Assembly: GCA_965214525.1 (NCBI GenBank)
Contig: OZ243959.1
Span: forward strand, 1,302,001-1,366,000
Length of the DNA stretch: 64,000 nucleotides
Direction: 5' to 3'
DNA from: Qipengyuania_B sp965214525
Lineage (GTDB): Bacteria; Pseudomonadota; Alphaproteobacteria; Sphingomonadales; Sphingomonadaceae
The notes beneath the pieces were generated by a model. The model saw only the letters and a program-made list of their open reading frames with translations, was not told where the DNA came from and searched no databases. Shown here in pieces: positions 7,775 through 17,015 of the stretch; positions within the stretch are counted from its first letter, which is position 1; every line of letters starts with the position of its first letter. The translations under genes and the position numbers were made by a program.

Positions 7775-9405
7775 TGTACGCTTACGACACCTACGATCAG
7801 GCAATGGTGGATGCCCGTGTTGCCGAATTTCGCGATCAATGCCAGCGCCGCCTCGACGGCAAGCTGACCGAGGACCAGTTCAAGCCGCTGCGATTGATGA
7901 ACGGACTCTATCTGCAATTGCACGCCTATATGCTGCGTGTCGCTGTTCCCTATGGCACCTTGAACAGCAGGCAGATGCGCATGCTGGCCATGATCGCGGA
8001 AAAATACGATCGCGGTTACGGGCATTTCACGACCCGTCAGAACATCCAGTACAATTGGATCAAGCTGGAGGACGCAGCCGACATTCTCGCCGATCTCGCA
8101 ACGGTGGAAATGCACGCCATCCAGACCAGCGGCAATTGCATTCGCAATATCAGTTCCGATCATTTCGCAGGCGCGGCGGCGGACGAGGTGACGGATCCGC
8201 GCCCCTATGCCGAGTTACTGCGGCAATGGTCGAGCTTCCACCCGGAATTCAGCGCCCTGCCCCGCAAGTTCAAGATCGCGGTCATCGCTTCGGAGAATGA
8301 CCGCGCTGCAATGCGCCTCCACGATATCGGCATCAACATCGTCGAACGCGATGGTGTGCTGGGGGCGGCATTCTATGTCGGCGGGGGCATGGGCCGCACC
8401 CCGATGATCGCGCCGCTGATCCGCGATTACGTGCCGCTTGACCAGTTCATTACCTATGCCGAAGCCTGTCTTCGCGTTTACAATCGCTACGGCCGGCGCG
8501 ACAACAAGTACAAGGCCCGTATCAAGATCCTGGTACATGAGCTGGGCGCGGAGGAATATACGCGGCAGGTCGAAGCGGAGTTCGCGCATCTGCTCGATCA
8601 GGATATCGAACCGCCGCGTGCCGAACTGGAGCGGATCAAGGACTTCTTTGCGGACCCGGCGTTCTATGCCGATGCGCCGTTAGATATCAATCGCAGCGAT
8701 CCCGATTTTGCGCTTTGGGCGGATCGCAACACCCATCGCCATAAGCGGGACGGCTACGTCTCGGCCGTCATCAGCCTGAAGCCGGTCGGCGGCATACCCG
8801 GGGATGCGACCGCAGAGCAGATGCGCTTGATGGCTGATCTGGCAGAGCGCTACAGCTTCGACGAATGCCGCGTGATGCATACGCAGAACATCGTATTGCC
8901 CCATGTCCGCAAGGGCGATCTACACTCCGTATGGACCCGGCTCTCCGAAGCAGGTCTTGGCGAACCCAATCTGGACCAGGTGGGCGATATCATCGCTTGC
9001 CCCGGTCTCGATTATTGCAGCCTTGCCAATGCCCGTTCCATCCCCATCGCGCAGCGCATCTCGGAACGCTTCGCCAGCAATGGCAAGGGGGAGATGCTGG
9101 GCGAGTTGAAGCTCAAGATTTCAGGCTGCATCAATGCCTGCGGGCATCATCACGCAGGCCATATCGGCATTCTGGGCGTGGACCGGAAAGGGGTTGAGAA
9201 CTACCAGCTTTCATTCGGCGGAAGCGAGGCGGAGGACGTCAGTCTGGCCAAGATTACCGGCCCCGGCTTCGACGAACACGGCATCGTCGATGCGGTCGAG
9301 ACCGCCGCCGATGTGTATCTGCGCGAACGTACCGACGGCGAGCGCTTCCTCGATACCTATCGCCGCGTCGGCATGGAGCCGTTCAAGGAGGCATTGTATG
9401 GTTGA
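7774..9405 (+). CDS. cysI: Sulfite reductase, siroheme/[4Fe-4S] hemoprotein subunit
   Basis: This enzyme reduces sulfite to sulfide with six electrons during sulfate assimilation. The 543-residue protein carries the four ligands of the siroheme-coupled [4Fe-4S] cluster as Cys409 and Cys415 (CPGLDYC) and Cys452 and Cys456 (GCINACG). The duplicated ferredoxin-like and nitrite/sulfite reductase domains include GYGHFTTRQNIQ and MHTQNIVLPHV. No flavoprotein subunit (CysJ) is present here, so the electron donor may be ferredoxin; a ferredoxin gene lies at 40668 but is unlinked. The ATG at 7774 shares a base with the previous stop. Confidence 0.92.
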   Translation: MYAYDTYDQAMVDARVAEFRDQCQRRLDGKLTEDQFKPLRLMNGLYLQLHAYMLRVAVPYGTLNSRQMRMLAMIAEKYDRGYGHFTTRQNIQYNWIKLEDAADILADLATVEMHAIQTSGNCIRNISSDHFAGAAADEVTDPRPYAELLRQWSSFHPEFSALPRKFKIAVIASENDRAAMRLHDIGINIVERDGVLGAAFYVGGGMGRTPMIAPLIRDYVPLDQFITYAEACLRVYNRYGRRDNKYKARIKILVHELGAEEYTRQVEAEFAHLLDQDIEPPRAELERIKDFFADPAFYADAPLDINRSDPDFALWADRNTHRHKRDGYVSAVISLKPVGGIPGDATAEQMRLMADLAERYSFDECRVMHTQNIVLPHVRKGDLHSVWTRLSEAGLGEPNLDQVGDIIACPGLDYCSLANARSIPIAQRISERFASNGKGEMLGELKLKISGCINACGHHHAGHIGILGVDRKGVENYQLSFGGSEAEDVSLAKITGPGFDEHGIVDAVETAADVYLRERTDGERFLDTYRRVGMEPFKEALYG

Positions 9406-9874
9406 GCAAACCCCGCCTGCCGAAGGACGCGGGCCGATGGATGCAGGGAGCTTGCGCTTCCGCGACGACGAGCCCGTTGCCGATCCGGCAGTGACCATCG
9501 ATGCCTTCCTTGCGCAATCCAATGCCGTTGCGGTGCGTATCGAGCCGGGTGACGATACGCGCGACTTGCTGCCGCATCTGGATCGGATCGCGCTGATCGA
9601 GGTGAACTTTCCCGCCTTTACCGATGGTCGGGGATATTCTGCCGCCCGCATCCTGCGCGAAGCGGGCTATGCGGGCGAACTGCGCGCCGTGGGCGATGTG
9701 CTCGTCGATCAACTGGCGTTCATGCGGCGATGCGGTTTTGATGCGTTCCAGCCAGACCAGGTGCTGGACGAGAAGGAAGTGACGACCGCGCTAAGCCGTT
9801 GGCCGCATGTCTATCAATCCGCCGCCGATAGCAGGACGCCCATCTGGACCCGCCGGCATGAGGTAGAGGCGTGA
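9398..9874 (+). CDS. DUF934 domain protein (oxidoreductase-associated)
   Basis: This 158-residue soluble protein is of the DUF934 family, usually found between cysI and cysH in proteobacteria without a CysJ subunit. It shows the family block LIEVNFPAFTDGRGYSAARI, then GYAGELRAVGDVLVDQ and FMRRCGFDAF. The role is not established experimentally as far as I know; co-occurrence suggests a part in sulfite reduction. It overlaps cysI by eight bases, and its stop shares GTGA with the cysH start. Confidence 0.87.
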   Translation: MVEQTPPAEGRGPMDAGSLRFRDDEPVADPAVTIDAFLAQSNAVAVRIEPGDDTRDLLPHLDRIALIEVNFPAFTDGRGYSAARILREAGYAGELRAVGDVLVDQLAFMRRCGFDAFQPDQVLDEKEVTTALSRWPHVYQSAADSRTPIWTRRHEVEA

Positions 9875-10641
9875 ACGCGCTGCGCCCCATCGACCGGATT
9901 GATACCGGCCCAAAATTCAAGGATGCCGATGCCATCTGCCTGAACCGCATGTTTCGAGGTGCGGATACGGGCGAAGTGCTGCGCGCAGTCATCGAAGATG
10001 GGCTGGTTGGCGATGTCGCTACCGTATCCAGTTTCGGTGCGGAAAGTGCCGTACTCCTCAGCCTTATCGCCTCGGTCGATCCGGGCCTGCCGGTGTTGTT
10101 CCTGGATACGGGCAAGCACTTTCCCGAGACGCTGGACTATCGCGACTCGCTGGTCGCACATCTGGGCCTGACCAACCTTGTCGTACTGACGCCGGACGAG
10201 CGCGAACTGGCGGCCAAGGATCAGTCCGGCCTGCGCTGGTCCTACGATCCCGATGGCTGCTGCGACATCCGCAAGGTAAAGCCGCTGGAGCGCGCGCTGA
10301 CCCGGTTCGATGCCTGCCTGACGGGGCGCAAGGCCTATCAAAGCGATACGCGCGCAACCCTCCCCCGGTTCGAGATCGACACGTCCGATGCGCAGGGGCG
10401 GCTGAAGATCAACCCGCTCATTGATTGGCAGGCCGACGACATTGCTGCCCATTTCGCCGCCCGCGACCTGCCGCGCCACCCGCTGATCGAACAGGGCTAC
10501 CCCTCGATCGGTTGCGCGCCCTGCACCAGCAAGGTCGTTCCGGGCGAAGACCCGCGTTCGGGACGGTGGAAAGGCTGGGACAAGACCGAATGCGGCATCC
10601 ACGCACCGGGGACCGATCGCGAGGATCAGCCCTATTTCTGA
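9871..10641 (+). CDS. cysH: Phosphoadenylyl/adenylyl-sulfate reductase with [4Fe-4S] cluster
   Basis: This enzyme reduces activated sulfate (APS or PAPS) to sulfite using thioredoxin. The 256-residue product has the PP-loop-like SSFGAESAVLL, the cluster ligands Cys130-Cys131 and Cys215/Cys218 (GCAPC), and the catalytic Cys241 in TECGIH. The presence of the CC...CxxC cluster motif marks the bacterial type that generally prefers APS. The GTG at 9871 overlaps the previous stop and gives the right N-terminus. It is the last gene of the cobA operon; a hairpin follows within ten bases. Confidence 0.92.
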   Translation: MNALRPIDRIDTGPKFKDADAICLNRMFRGADTGEVLRAVIEDGLVGDVATVSSFGAESAVLLSLIASVDPGLPVLFLDTGKHFPETLDYRDSLVAHLGLTNLVVLTPDERELAAKDQSGLRWSYDPDGCCDIRKVKPLERALTRFDACLTGRKAYQSDTRATLPRFEIDTSDAQGRLKINPLIDWQADDIAAHFAARDLPRHPLIEQGYPSIGCAPCTSKVVPGEDPRSGRWKGWDKTECGIHAPGTDREDQPYF

Positions 10642-10650
10642 TGGCAGACC

Positions 10651-10672
10651 GGCGACGCCTTGAGGCGTTGCC
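10651..10672 (+). terminator. Hairpin after cysH, weak terminator candidate
   Basis: A 9-bp stem (GGCGACGCC with GGCGTTGCC, one G-T pair) closes a TTGA loop ten bases after the cysH stop. No T-run follows, so intrinsic termination would be weak. The rest of the gap to 10851 shows nothing else I can name. Confidence 0.4.
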
Positions 10673-10851
10673 ATTATCATCAACGGGTGCCCTCAAATGC
10701 GCGGATGGACGGTAACTACGCGTAGCACGTCCCGGCAGGCAGACGGAACAGCAAGGATACTGCAAAAGCCAAGCTCGGCCTTTAGCAGCGGGACGAGAAG
10801 GTCTGGAACACGGTAACGAGCTGCTGCTCGGGCGTCCGTGCTCGTCGATTG

Positions 10852-11778
10852 TTACAGCCAGCCCTCTTGCTCGTACCAGCGCGCGGTTTGCGCCAAGCCT
10901 TCGCGCGCGATGATCTGCGGCCGCCATAACTCGCTCGGCGGGCGGTTTTGGGGCGAGACAACCCAGTCGGCGTGCGCCATGTAGCTGGCGCGATCGGCGG
11001 TCAGCTTCGCCCGGCTACCGCGAATGCGTTCGTCCGCATGCGCGGCGAGCGATAACATGCGATAGGGCAGGTGCGGCGCGAACACCTTCTTCCGGCCGAC
11101 CGCAGCGCAAATCATTCCCGCCAGCTCGCGGTGCGAGTAACCGTTCGGACTTTCGTCATCCGGCTCCAGAGCTTGTGCGCCAACCATCTCCGCCCATGAA
11201 GCAGTGGCAGGATCAGCCAGCAACAGGAGCAGGCGCGCAAGATCGCGCACGTTGATCATCGATGCACGCCCCGGCGGTGGCAGCGGAAGAAAACCGCGCT
11301 TGGCCATCCGGAAAAGTTCCAGCATATCTGCATCGCGCGGCCCGAACACGGCCGGCGGGCGGACTATGACAGAGGGCAGGCCGCTCGCGGTAACCAATAT
11401 CTCGGCCTCCGCCTTGGACCGTCCATAGGCTGATAGCTCCGGTTCGCGCGCCGCCAGCGACGAAACGACGACGAGCTTTCCCACGCCCGCCGCCCTCGCC
11501 GCTTCCAGCACGGTTTGAGTGCCCAACACATTGACGCGGTGAAACGCATCCTGGTCGGTCGCCCGCGTCAAACCGGCGATATGGATAACGGCCTGCGCGC
11601 CGTGGGTCAGTCTGGCCAAGGCAGTGCGGTGATCTAGATCGCCATGCACCCACTCGACTCCCCGGACATCGGGCGGTTTCCGGCGCGTCAAGGCACGCAG
11701 CGGAATGCCGCAGGGTATCGCCTGATCCAGCACCATCCGCCCGACAAACCCCGTGCCGCCGGTCAGCGCGATGGTCAC
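10852..11778 (-). CDS. NAD-dependent epimerase/dehydratase (extended SDR)
   Basis: This 308-residue extended short-chain dehydrogenase binds NAD(P) through TGGTGFVG at its very N-terminus and has the catalytic pair in YGRSK, with VVVSSLAA before it and the substrate-side RPPAVFGPRD. The substrate is not clear; the closest general types are nucleoside-diphosphate-sugar epimerases and NDUFA9-like proteins. The GTG start overlaps the proB stop (GTGA), so it is the third gene of obgE-proB-epimerase and is translated with proB. Confidence 0.83.
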   Translation of the reverse strand: MTIALTGGTGFVGRMVLDQAIPCGIPLRALTRRKPPDVRGVEWVHGDLDHRTALARLTHGAQAVIHIAGLTRATDQDAFHRVNVLGTQTVLEAARAAGVGKLVVVSSLAAREPELSAYGRSKAEAEILVTASGLPSVIVRPPAVFGPRDADMLELFRMAKRGFLPLPPPGRASMINVRDLARLLLLLADPATASWAEMVGAQALEPDDESPNGYSHRELAGMICAAVGRKKVFAPHLPYRMLSLAAHADERIRGSRAKLTADRASYMAHADWVVSPQNRPPSELWRPQIIAREGLAQTARWYEQEGWL

Positions 11779-12971
11779 ACTAGCACCATATGATCGCGAT
11801 GCATGACTGCAGTGCGGGGCGCATGGCCCAGCACGCGCTCCTGCTCGCTCGATTGCAGCCCCATGATCGCCCGGCAGTCTTCAATGTCATATTCTACCAG
11901 GCCTTTGGCGACGAGCTTGCCACCCGTATCCTGTACCGACACGATGTCCCCGCGTGCAAAATTACCCGTAACGTCGCTGATGCCGGCGGCCAGCAGGCTT
12001 TTACCACTTTGCAGCGCGCTGACACAGCCATCGTCGATCACCAGGGCCCCGTTGAAGCGCAGGCGTCCCCCGATCCAGCTTTTGTAGGCGTTGTCATCGC
12101 GCCGGGGCAGGAAAAGCGTTCCCGTCTCCGCCGCCATCGCGTGGCCTATCGGGTAAGATGGAGTTCCGTTGATGATCGCGAGCGCGATGCCCGCCCGCTC
12201 CGCAATCTGCGCGGCGAGCAGTTTCGATGTCATGCCGCCCGATCCCATGCCGGAACCAGAACCCCCACCCGCCATGTCGTGCATTTCGTCCGTAACCCCG
12301 CGAACCATCGGCAAACGCTCTGCCCCGGGCTGGGCGGGATGCTTGGTGTACAGACCATCGACGTCGGTCAGCAGCAATATTCCGTCCGCGGCGCACGCCT
12401 GCGCCACCCGAGCGGCAAGTCGATCGTTGTCGCCGAACCGTATCTCCGTCGTCGCGATGCTGTCGTTCTCGTTGACGATCGGTACGACCCCCTCTTTCAA
12501 CAGCTGCCGGATCGTGGCCGAGGCGTTGAGGTAGCGTCGACGCCCTTCGAGATCGTCTAGCGTCAGCAGCAATTGCGCCGCGACAAGACGGTGCTTTCGC
12601 AACAGATCGGCCCATTGGCCTGCAAGCGCGATTTGCCCGACGGCGGCGGAAGCCTGCGCATGGGAGAGACTGGTACGCCCACCGCCGGGAAAACGCAGCA
12701 TGGCCGAACCCAGCGCGACCGAACCCGAACACACGACGACAACCTCCTGGCCTCGTTCGCGCGCGGTCCGGATTTCCGTCGCAATGGTCTCCAGCCAGGT
12801 CCGCCGGACATTGCCATCGCCGTCGACGAGCAAAGCCGAACCGATCTTGATGACCAGCCGTTTGGCCTTCAGGGGGTCGCGAAAGTCGAGGAGGGTTTCG
12901 ATCGTCGTGGCGCGTTCCTTCAGAAGGTTGCCGGACGGGGGAATCTCATCCTGCGCCCAAATGCCGTTCAT
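11775..12971 (-). CDS. proB: Glutamate 5-kinase with C-terminal PUA domain
   Basis: ProB phosphorylates glutamate to gamma-glutamyl phosphate, the first step of proline synthesis. The 398-residue product has an amino-acid-kinase domain (LVIKIGSALL, VVCSGSVALG, VNENDSIA, FGDNDRLAARVA, and SGMGSGGMTSKL) and a C-terminal PUA domain of about 85 residues. The N-terminus is about 35 residues longer than usual; a downstream start cannot be ruled out, but the ATG at 12971 overlaps the obgE stop by four bases. proC for the last proline step lies nearby at 16140. Confidence 0.92.
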   Translation of the reverse strand: MNGIWAQDEIPPSGNLLKERATTIETLLDFRDPLKAKRLVIKIGSALLVDGDGNVRRTWLETIATEIRTARERGQEVVVVCSGSVALGSAMLRFPGGGRTSLSHAQASAAVGQIALAGQWADLLRKHRLVAAQLLLTLDDLEGRRRYLNASATIRQLLKEGVVPIVNENDSIATTEIRFGDNDRLAARVAQACAADGILLLTDVDGLYTKHPAQPGAERLPMVRGVTDEMHDMAGGGSGSGMGSGGMTSKLLAAQIAERAGIALAIINGTPSYPIGHAMAAETGTLFLPRRDDNAYKSWIGGRLRFNGALVIDDGCVSALQSGKSLLAAGISDVTGNFARGDIVSVQDTGGKLVAKGLVEYDIEDCRAIMGLQSSEQERVLGHAPRTAVMHRDHMVLV

Positions 12972-14026
12972 ACCGGAGACCAGTCAGCCTCTCCAAACTC
13001 TTCATCCTCGACTTCCACGCCTTTCGTCTCCGTAGCCGTGCGATCCGGGAGGTGCGCGAGTACCGCATCCAACAGCGCTTCCATGCCCTGGCCGGTGGCT
13101 GCAGAGACCGCAAAGACCTTGTCGGCTCCGGCGGCCAGCAATTCCGCACCGAATGCCTCACCCAGTTCGGCGTCGGCAAGGTCCAGCTTGTTGAGCGCGA
13201 CCAAGCGCGGCTTGTCCTGCAGCCCGGCGCCGTAGGCTGCAAGTTCCTGCTCCACGGTTTGCATGGCATCGGCCGGATCATGGCCGGCGATGTCGACAAG
13301 GTGGATGAGCACGCGGCACCGTTCGATATGGCCAAGGAAGCGGTCGCCGATCCCGGCCCCGTCCGCTGCTCCTTCGATCAATCCGGGGATGTCGGCCAAG
13401 ACAAACTCCCGGCCTTTGTGGCGCACCACGCCGAGCTTGGGAACGAGCGTGGTGAAGGCGTAATCACCAACCTTCGCCTTGGCATTCGATACCTGGTTGA
13501 TGAAGGTCGATTTTCCGGCATTGGGGAGCCCGACCAGCCCGACATCGGCAAGCAGTTTCAAGCGTAGCCAGACCCACATCTCCTCGCCCGGCATGCCCGG
13601 CTGATGCTGGCGTGGGGCACGATTGGTGCTGGTCTTGTAGCTCGCATTGCCGCGCCCGCCCATACCGCCTTCCAGGAACACTTCGCGCTGTCCGACTTCG
13701 GTAAAGTCGGCAAGCACATGCTCCTTGTCCTCGGACAATATCTGCGTGCCGACCGGCACTTCGATCACCAGCGGTTTGGCACTGGCGCCGGTGCGGTCCT
13801 TCCCCATGCCGTGCCCGCCGCGCGATGCCTTGAAATGCTGCGCATAACGAAAGTCGATCAAGGTATTGAGCCCCTGCACGGCCTCGAACACGATATCAGC
13901 GCCGCGCCCGCCATCGCCGCCGTCGGGCCCCCCATATTCAACATACTTCTCACGGCGAAAGCTGACCGCACCCGGGCCGCCAGCGCCGGACTTCACGAAT
14001 ATCTTGGCTTGATCGAGGAAATGCAT
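12968..14026 (-). CDS. obgE: Obg-family GTPase CgtA
   Basis: ObgE is an essential GTPase that binds the 50S ribosomal subunit and links ribosome maturation to growth and stress. The 352-residue protein starts with the glycine-rich Obg fold (residues 1-158, including GGDGGRGADIV and GGMGGRGNASY), followed by the G domain with G1 GLPNAGKST at 166-174, DIPGLIEGA as G3 and NKLDLAD as G4. The C-terminus is short and acidic. It leads the obgE-proB-epimerase operon. rpmA and rplU, its usual neighbours, are not here; tRNA-Ala lies upstream on the same strand. Confidence 0.96.
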   Translation of the reverse strand: MHFLDQAKIFVKSGAGGPGAVSFRREKYVEYGGPDGGDGGRGADIVFEAVQGLNTLIDFRYAQHFKASRGGHGMGKDRTGASAKPLVIEVPVGTQILSEDKEHVLADFTEVGQREVFLEGGMGGRGNASYKTSTNRAPRQHQPGMPGEEMWVWLRLKLLADVGLVGLPNAGKSTFINQVSNAKAKVGDYAFTTLVPKLGVVRHKGREFVLADIPGLIEGAADGAGIGDRFLGHIERCRVLIHLVDIAGHDPADAMQTVEQELAAYGAGLQDKPRLVALNKLDLADAELGEAFGAELLAAGADKVFAVSAATGQGMEALLDAVLAHLPDRTATETKGVEVEDEEFGEADWSPV

Positions 14027-14169
14027 GAAGCGCAGATAAGCGGAAAAGCGGCTCGGCGCCAGTAGGGGCGGCCGGGAGCATCTGATGCTGGGCGCTGCTT
14101 ATCGGACTTTTTCGGTCAATACCAATCCGCCCGCTTCTTTGCCCAAGCCCGAATTTCAAAGAAACAAGA

Positions 14170-14245
<76 letters not shown>

Positions 14246-14339
14246 ACACTGTTCGGCGATCCGATAAAAGCACGCTGCTCTTACGAAACGCTGGCGCGCC
14301 CTAACCCAAGGCAGTGATCGTGGAAAGGGGGATTTTGGA

Positions 14340-15146
14340 TCACGAACCCCCGCTGCCATCTCCGACGGTCACGCCCTCTCGCAGGATCGGCCCCTCCGTA
14401 GGCAGGGGGGAGACAATCGTATTGGACTGCGCGGCCGCGAGGATCGCGTTCGCGAGCGCATTGCTGTCGATGTCTCGCGTCGGACCATACAGGCGTTCCC
14501 AAGCTATTAGATCGTTCTCGTAAGCTTCGTAGGAACGGAAGAATTCCTCATACACCTGCTCGATCGCGCCGATAGCCCGGAACGTGAAGGCATCGATCTC
14601 CGCTTCGGGACTGACGAGCGCGTCGCTGCTGAGTGCCAAAGCAACGTCGCAGAAGCGCGCCTGCGTGGGTGGCAGGGCGAAATAGTTATAGACGCTGGTC
14701 ATGTAGCTGTCTTGCACGGCCCGGCCGTCGCTACCGTGACGCGCGGTGAACTCTTTCGCAACCTCCCGGTTCGTGACTGCCAACTGCTTTTCGTATCGTT
14801 CGAGAAACTGCTCGTAATTCGATGTTATCGGCATGTGTTGCTGCCGTTGGCAATTGAGCGCCGCGACATTGAACGCGGAGCGAAGGTTCCACAGGCGTTG
14901 CCGGTCGGACAGATTGGCGTTGATCGTCTGTCTCGTGCCGAATGCATTCGCCCGCGGTATCGTCATGCCTGCGATGGCGCCTGCGGGGGGCAGCGGGGGG
15001 GCTGGCTGCGCGACCGCGATCGCGACGGGAAGCGGCGGCGGAGGAGGCGGTGCCGGTGTCGCGCAAGCTGCCAAAGCCAACGTCACTGCAATCACCCCGG
15101 TTGAGCGGCGGACACCGTTCAATTTCCCTCGTATCCCCTTGTGCAT
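14340..15146 (-). CDS. Hypothetical lipoprotein with proline-rich linker
   Basis: The 268-residue product has a lipoprotein signal (TGVIAVTLALAACA) whose cysteine is followed by a run of prolines, a low-complexity Pro/Ala segment, and then a mostly helical domain of about 190 residues rich in charged and aromatic residues (for example YEEFFRSYEAYENDLIAWER). No enzymatic motif is recognisable. The ATG at 15146 is preceded by GAGG at normal distance on the minus strand; two upstream ATGs lack this. It is likely anchored to the outer membrane facing the periplasm. Confidence 0.72.
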   Translation of the reverse strand: MHKGIRGKLNGVRRSTGVIAVTLALAACATPAPPPPPPLPVAIAVAQPAPPLPPAGAIAGMTIPRANAFGTRQTINANLSDRQRLWNLRSAFNVAALNCQRQQHMPITSNYEQFLERYEKQLAVTNREVAKEFTARHGSDGRAVQDSYMTSVYNYFALPPTQARFCDVALALSSDALVSPEAEIDAFTFRAIGAIEQVYEEFFRSYEAYENDLIAWERLYGPTRDIDSNALANAILAAAQSNTIVSPLPTEGPILREGVTVGDGSGGS

Positions 15147-15235
15147 CTCGTCAGTCCTCATTGGCATCGCCGTACCCGGCACAGCGACTGTAAACATCTT
15201 GAACGCGCTTTTTAACGCATGGGTTCACAATAGCA

Positions 15236-15270
15236 AAATGCCCGGAAAGACCTAGGCCTTCCGGGCATTT
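15236..15270 (-). terminator. Intrinsic terminator of the Bax-inhibitor gene
   Basis: A perfect 12-bp inverted repeat (AAATGCCCGGAA with TTCCGGGCATTT) encloses an 11-base loop 28 bases after the stop of the gene at 15298. On the minus strand the stem is followed by TTGC and a short T-rich stretch. A weak T-run also exists on the plus strand, but no plus-strand gene ends here. Confidence 0.75.
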
Positions 15271-15297
15271 ATCGTTTTTATCGAACGGTATCGCGGA

Positions 15298-16044
15298 TCA
15301 TTCGCGCGTAGCGCCCATGAACCGCAACAGGAACAGGAACATGTTGATGAAGTCGAGGTAGAGGTTCAGCGCCCCCATGATAACGACCTTGTCCATCATC
15401 GGCGTTCCGCGCACCGAACTGTAGATATTCTTCAGCTTCTGCGTGTCGTAAGCGGTCAACCCGGCAAAGATCAGCACGCCGATGAAGCTGATAGCCAATG
15501 CGAGCGCGCTCGACTGCAGGAACATGTTCAGCACCATCGCAATCAGCAAGCCGACCACGCCCATGACGAGGAAGGTGCCGAAGCCCGACAGATCCTTCTT
15601 CGTGGTGTATCCCCACAGGCTGAGACCGGCGAAGGCACCAGCAGTCGCGAAGAACGTCGTGGCGATCGACGCGCCGGTGTAAACCAGCATCAGCGTCGAC
15701 AGGCTCAGCCCCATCAGGATGGCGAAACCCCAGAACATCAGTTTGAGGGTCGCAGCGCTGAATTTGTTCATGCCGAAGCTCATCGCGAAAACAATGGCGA
15801 GCGGCGACAACGCCACGATCCACATCAGCGGTCCGCTAGCAAAGCTATAGACCAATGAGGATTGCGCGGTCAGCAACGCGACGATCCCGGTCAGCAGCAC
15901 GCCGCTGGTCATGTAATTGTAGATCGACAGCATATATTTGCGCAGACCCTGGTCCATCGTGACCTGGCCGACATCGCTGCGCTCAAACCCGGACGACGTA
16001 CCGAATCCCGTCCGAGCGTTCCGGGGGTCGTTCCAATTTGCCAT
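15298..16044 (-). CDS. Bax inhibitor-1/YccA family membrane protein
   Basis: This 248-residue inner-membrane protein of the BI-1/YccA family has seven predicted hydrophobic helices from about residue 45 to the end. The family ending with conserved aspartates in YDTQKLKN and YLDFINMFLFLLR is present. Bacterial members are linked to FtsH-dependent quality control or ion leak; the exact role here is unknown. The ATG at 16044 has GAGGAGA upstream at proper spacing, while a more upstream start does not. The gene stands alone and ends at a strong hairpin. Confidence 0.92.
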   Translation of the reverse strand: MANWNDPRNARTGFGTSSGFERSDVGQVTMDQGLRKYMLSIYNYMTSGVLLTGIVALLTAQSSLVYSFASGPLMWIVALSPLAIVFAMSFGMNKFSAATLKLMFWGFAILMGLSLSTLMLVYTGASIATTFFATAGAFAGLSLWGYTTKKDLSGFGTFLVMGVVGLLIAMVLNMFLQSSALALAISFIGVLIFAGLTAYDTQKLKNIYSSVRGTPMMDKVVIMGALNLYLDFINMFLFLLRFMGATRE

Positions 16045-16139
16045 TAGAAATTCTCTCCTCAGCACGGTCCGAACAGCGAACCGCTACGTCACGCAATATC
16101 GTCAAAGTCTCGCCAAATTTCAAGGAAAACCGGTTAAAG

Positions 16140-16964
16140 CTATCGGCTTTCCCCTTTACCATTCATTCGAGCTTCTTGCGCCATGGCGATCCCGCGATCC
16201 CGGGTTGCCGCGAGACAGGCTCGCAACAACGTTAGCAGGGCATCGTCGGCATCCAGCACGTCGAGACCCATTTGCGTCATGCCACCCGGGCTCGCCACCC
16301 GCCGGGCGAGCTCACCGGGCGAATGCCCGGAACGAGCGGCCAATGCCGCTGCCCCTTCCACCATCTGCACCGCCATGCGTTCCGCCTGCATCTCATCAAG
16401 ACCCAACTCGGCCGCCGCGTCGGCCAGCGCTTGCGTAAACCGGTAAACGAAGCCGGGACCGGACCCGGTCAATGCCGTGACCAGTTCGAACTGGCTTTCG
16501 TCCGGCAACCATTCCGTCGTGCCGAGATGCTGCAGGAAGCCATTCGCTTCGGCCCGCCCCGCCTCGTCTAGCCCTTGCCCCACCAGCGCGAGCGGGGCCT
16601 TGCCAATGGCAACGGCAAGGTTGGGCATCACCCGGACGCAAGCACGCGACCCCGCAAAATGATTGGCCAGCGTTTGCAGTTCCACGCCGGCCAGTACCGA
16701 AAAGACCACCGTATCGTGCGTGACCGCCCTTGCCGCGATATCCTCAGCAAGCCCTGCCAGCATATCGGGCTTGATGCCCAGCACGATCGCATCGAACGGG
16801 CGTATCGGAAGTTCGCGAAGGACAGGCACTGCACCGGGAACGTTCGTCACGTTCGGATCAACGACGGTGAACGCCACCGGATCGATCCCTGCCGCCAGCC
16901 AGCCTTCGAGCATCGCGCCAGCCATGTTACCGCAGCCGATCAGGAGCACCGAATTGTAAGCCAT
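16140..16964 (-). CDS. proC: Pyrroline-5-carboxylate reductase
   Basis: ProC reduces pyrroline-5-carboxylate to proline with NAD(P)H. The 274-residue product starts right before the Rossmann motif LLIGCGNMAGAMLEG and ends with the family signature region GSGPGFVYRFTQALADAAAELG and VASPGGMTQMGLDVL. Starts at 16991 or at 17015 (directly after the YbjN stop) would add 9 or 17 residues; 16964 was chosen because the Rossmann motif normally lies within ten residues of the start. It is probably cotranscribed with the YbjN-like gene upstream. Confidence 0.92.
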   Translation of the reverse strand: MAYNSVLLIGCGNMAGAMLEGWLAAGIDPVAFTVVDPNVTNVPGAVPVLRELPIRPFDAIVLGIKPDMLAGLAEDIAARAVTHDTVVFSVLAGVELQTLANHFAGSRACVRVMPNLAVAIGKAPLALVGQGLDEAGRAEANGFLQHLGTTEWLPDESQFELVTALTGSGPGFVYRFTQALADAAAELGLDEMQAERMAVQMVEGAAALAARSGHSPGELARRVASPGGMTQMGLDVLDADDALLTLLRACLAATRDRGIAMAQEARMNGKGESR

Positions 16965-17015
16965 ATCATTCAAGCCTAAAGGGCCGGACATGCGAGCGCA
17001 ACGCTGTTGCGCCAT

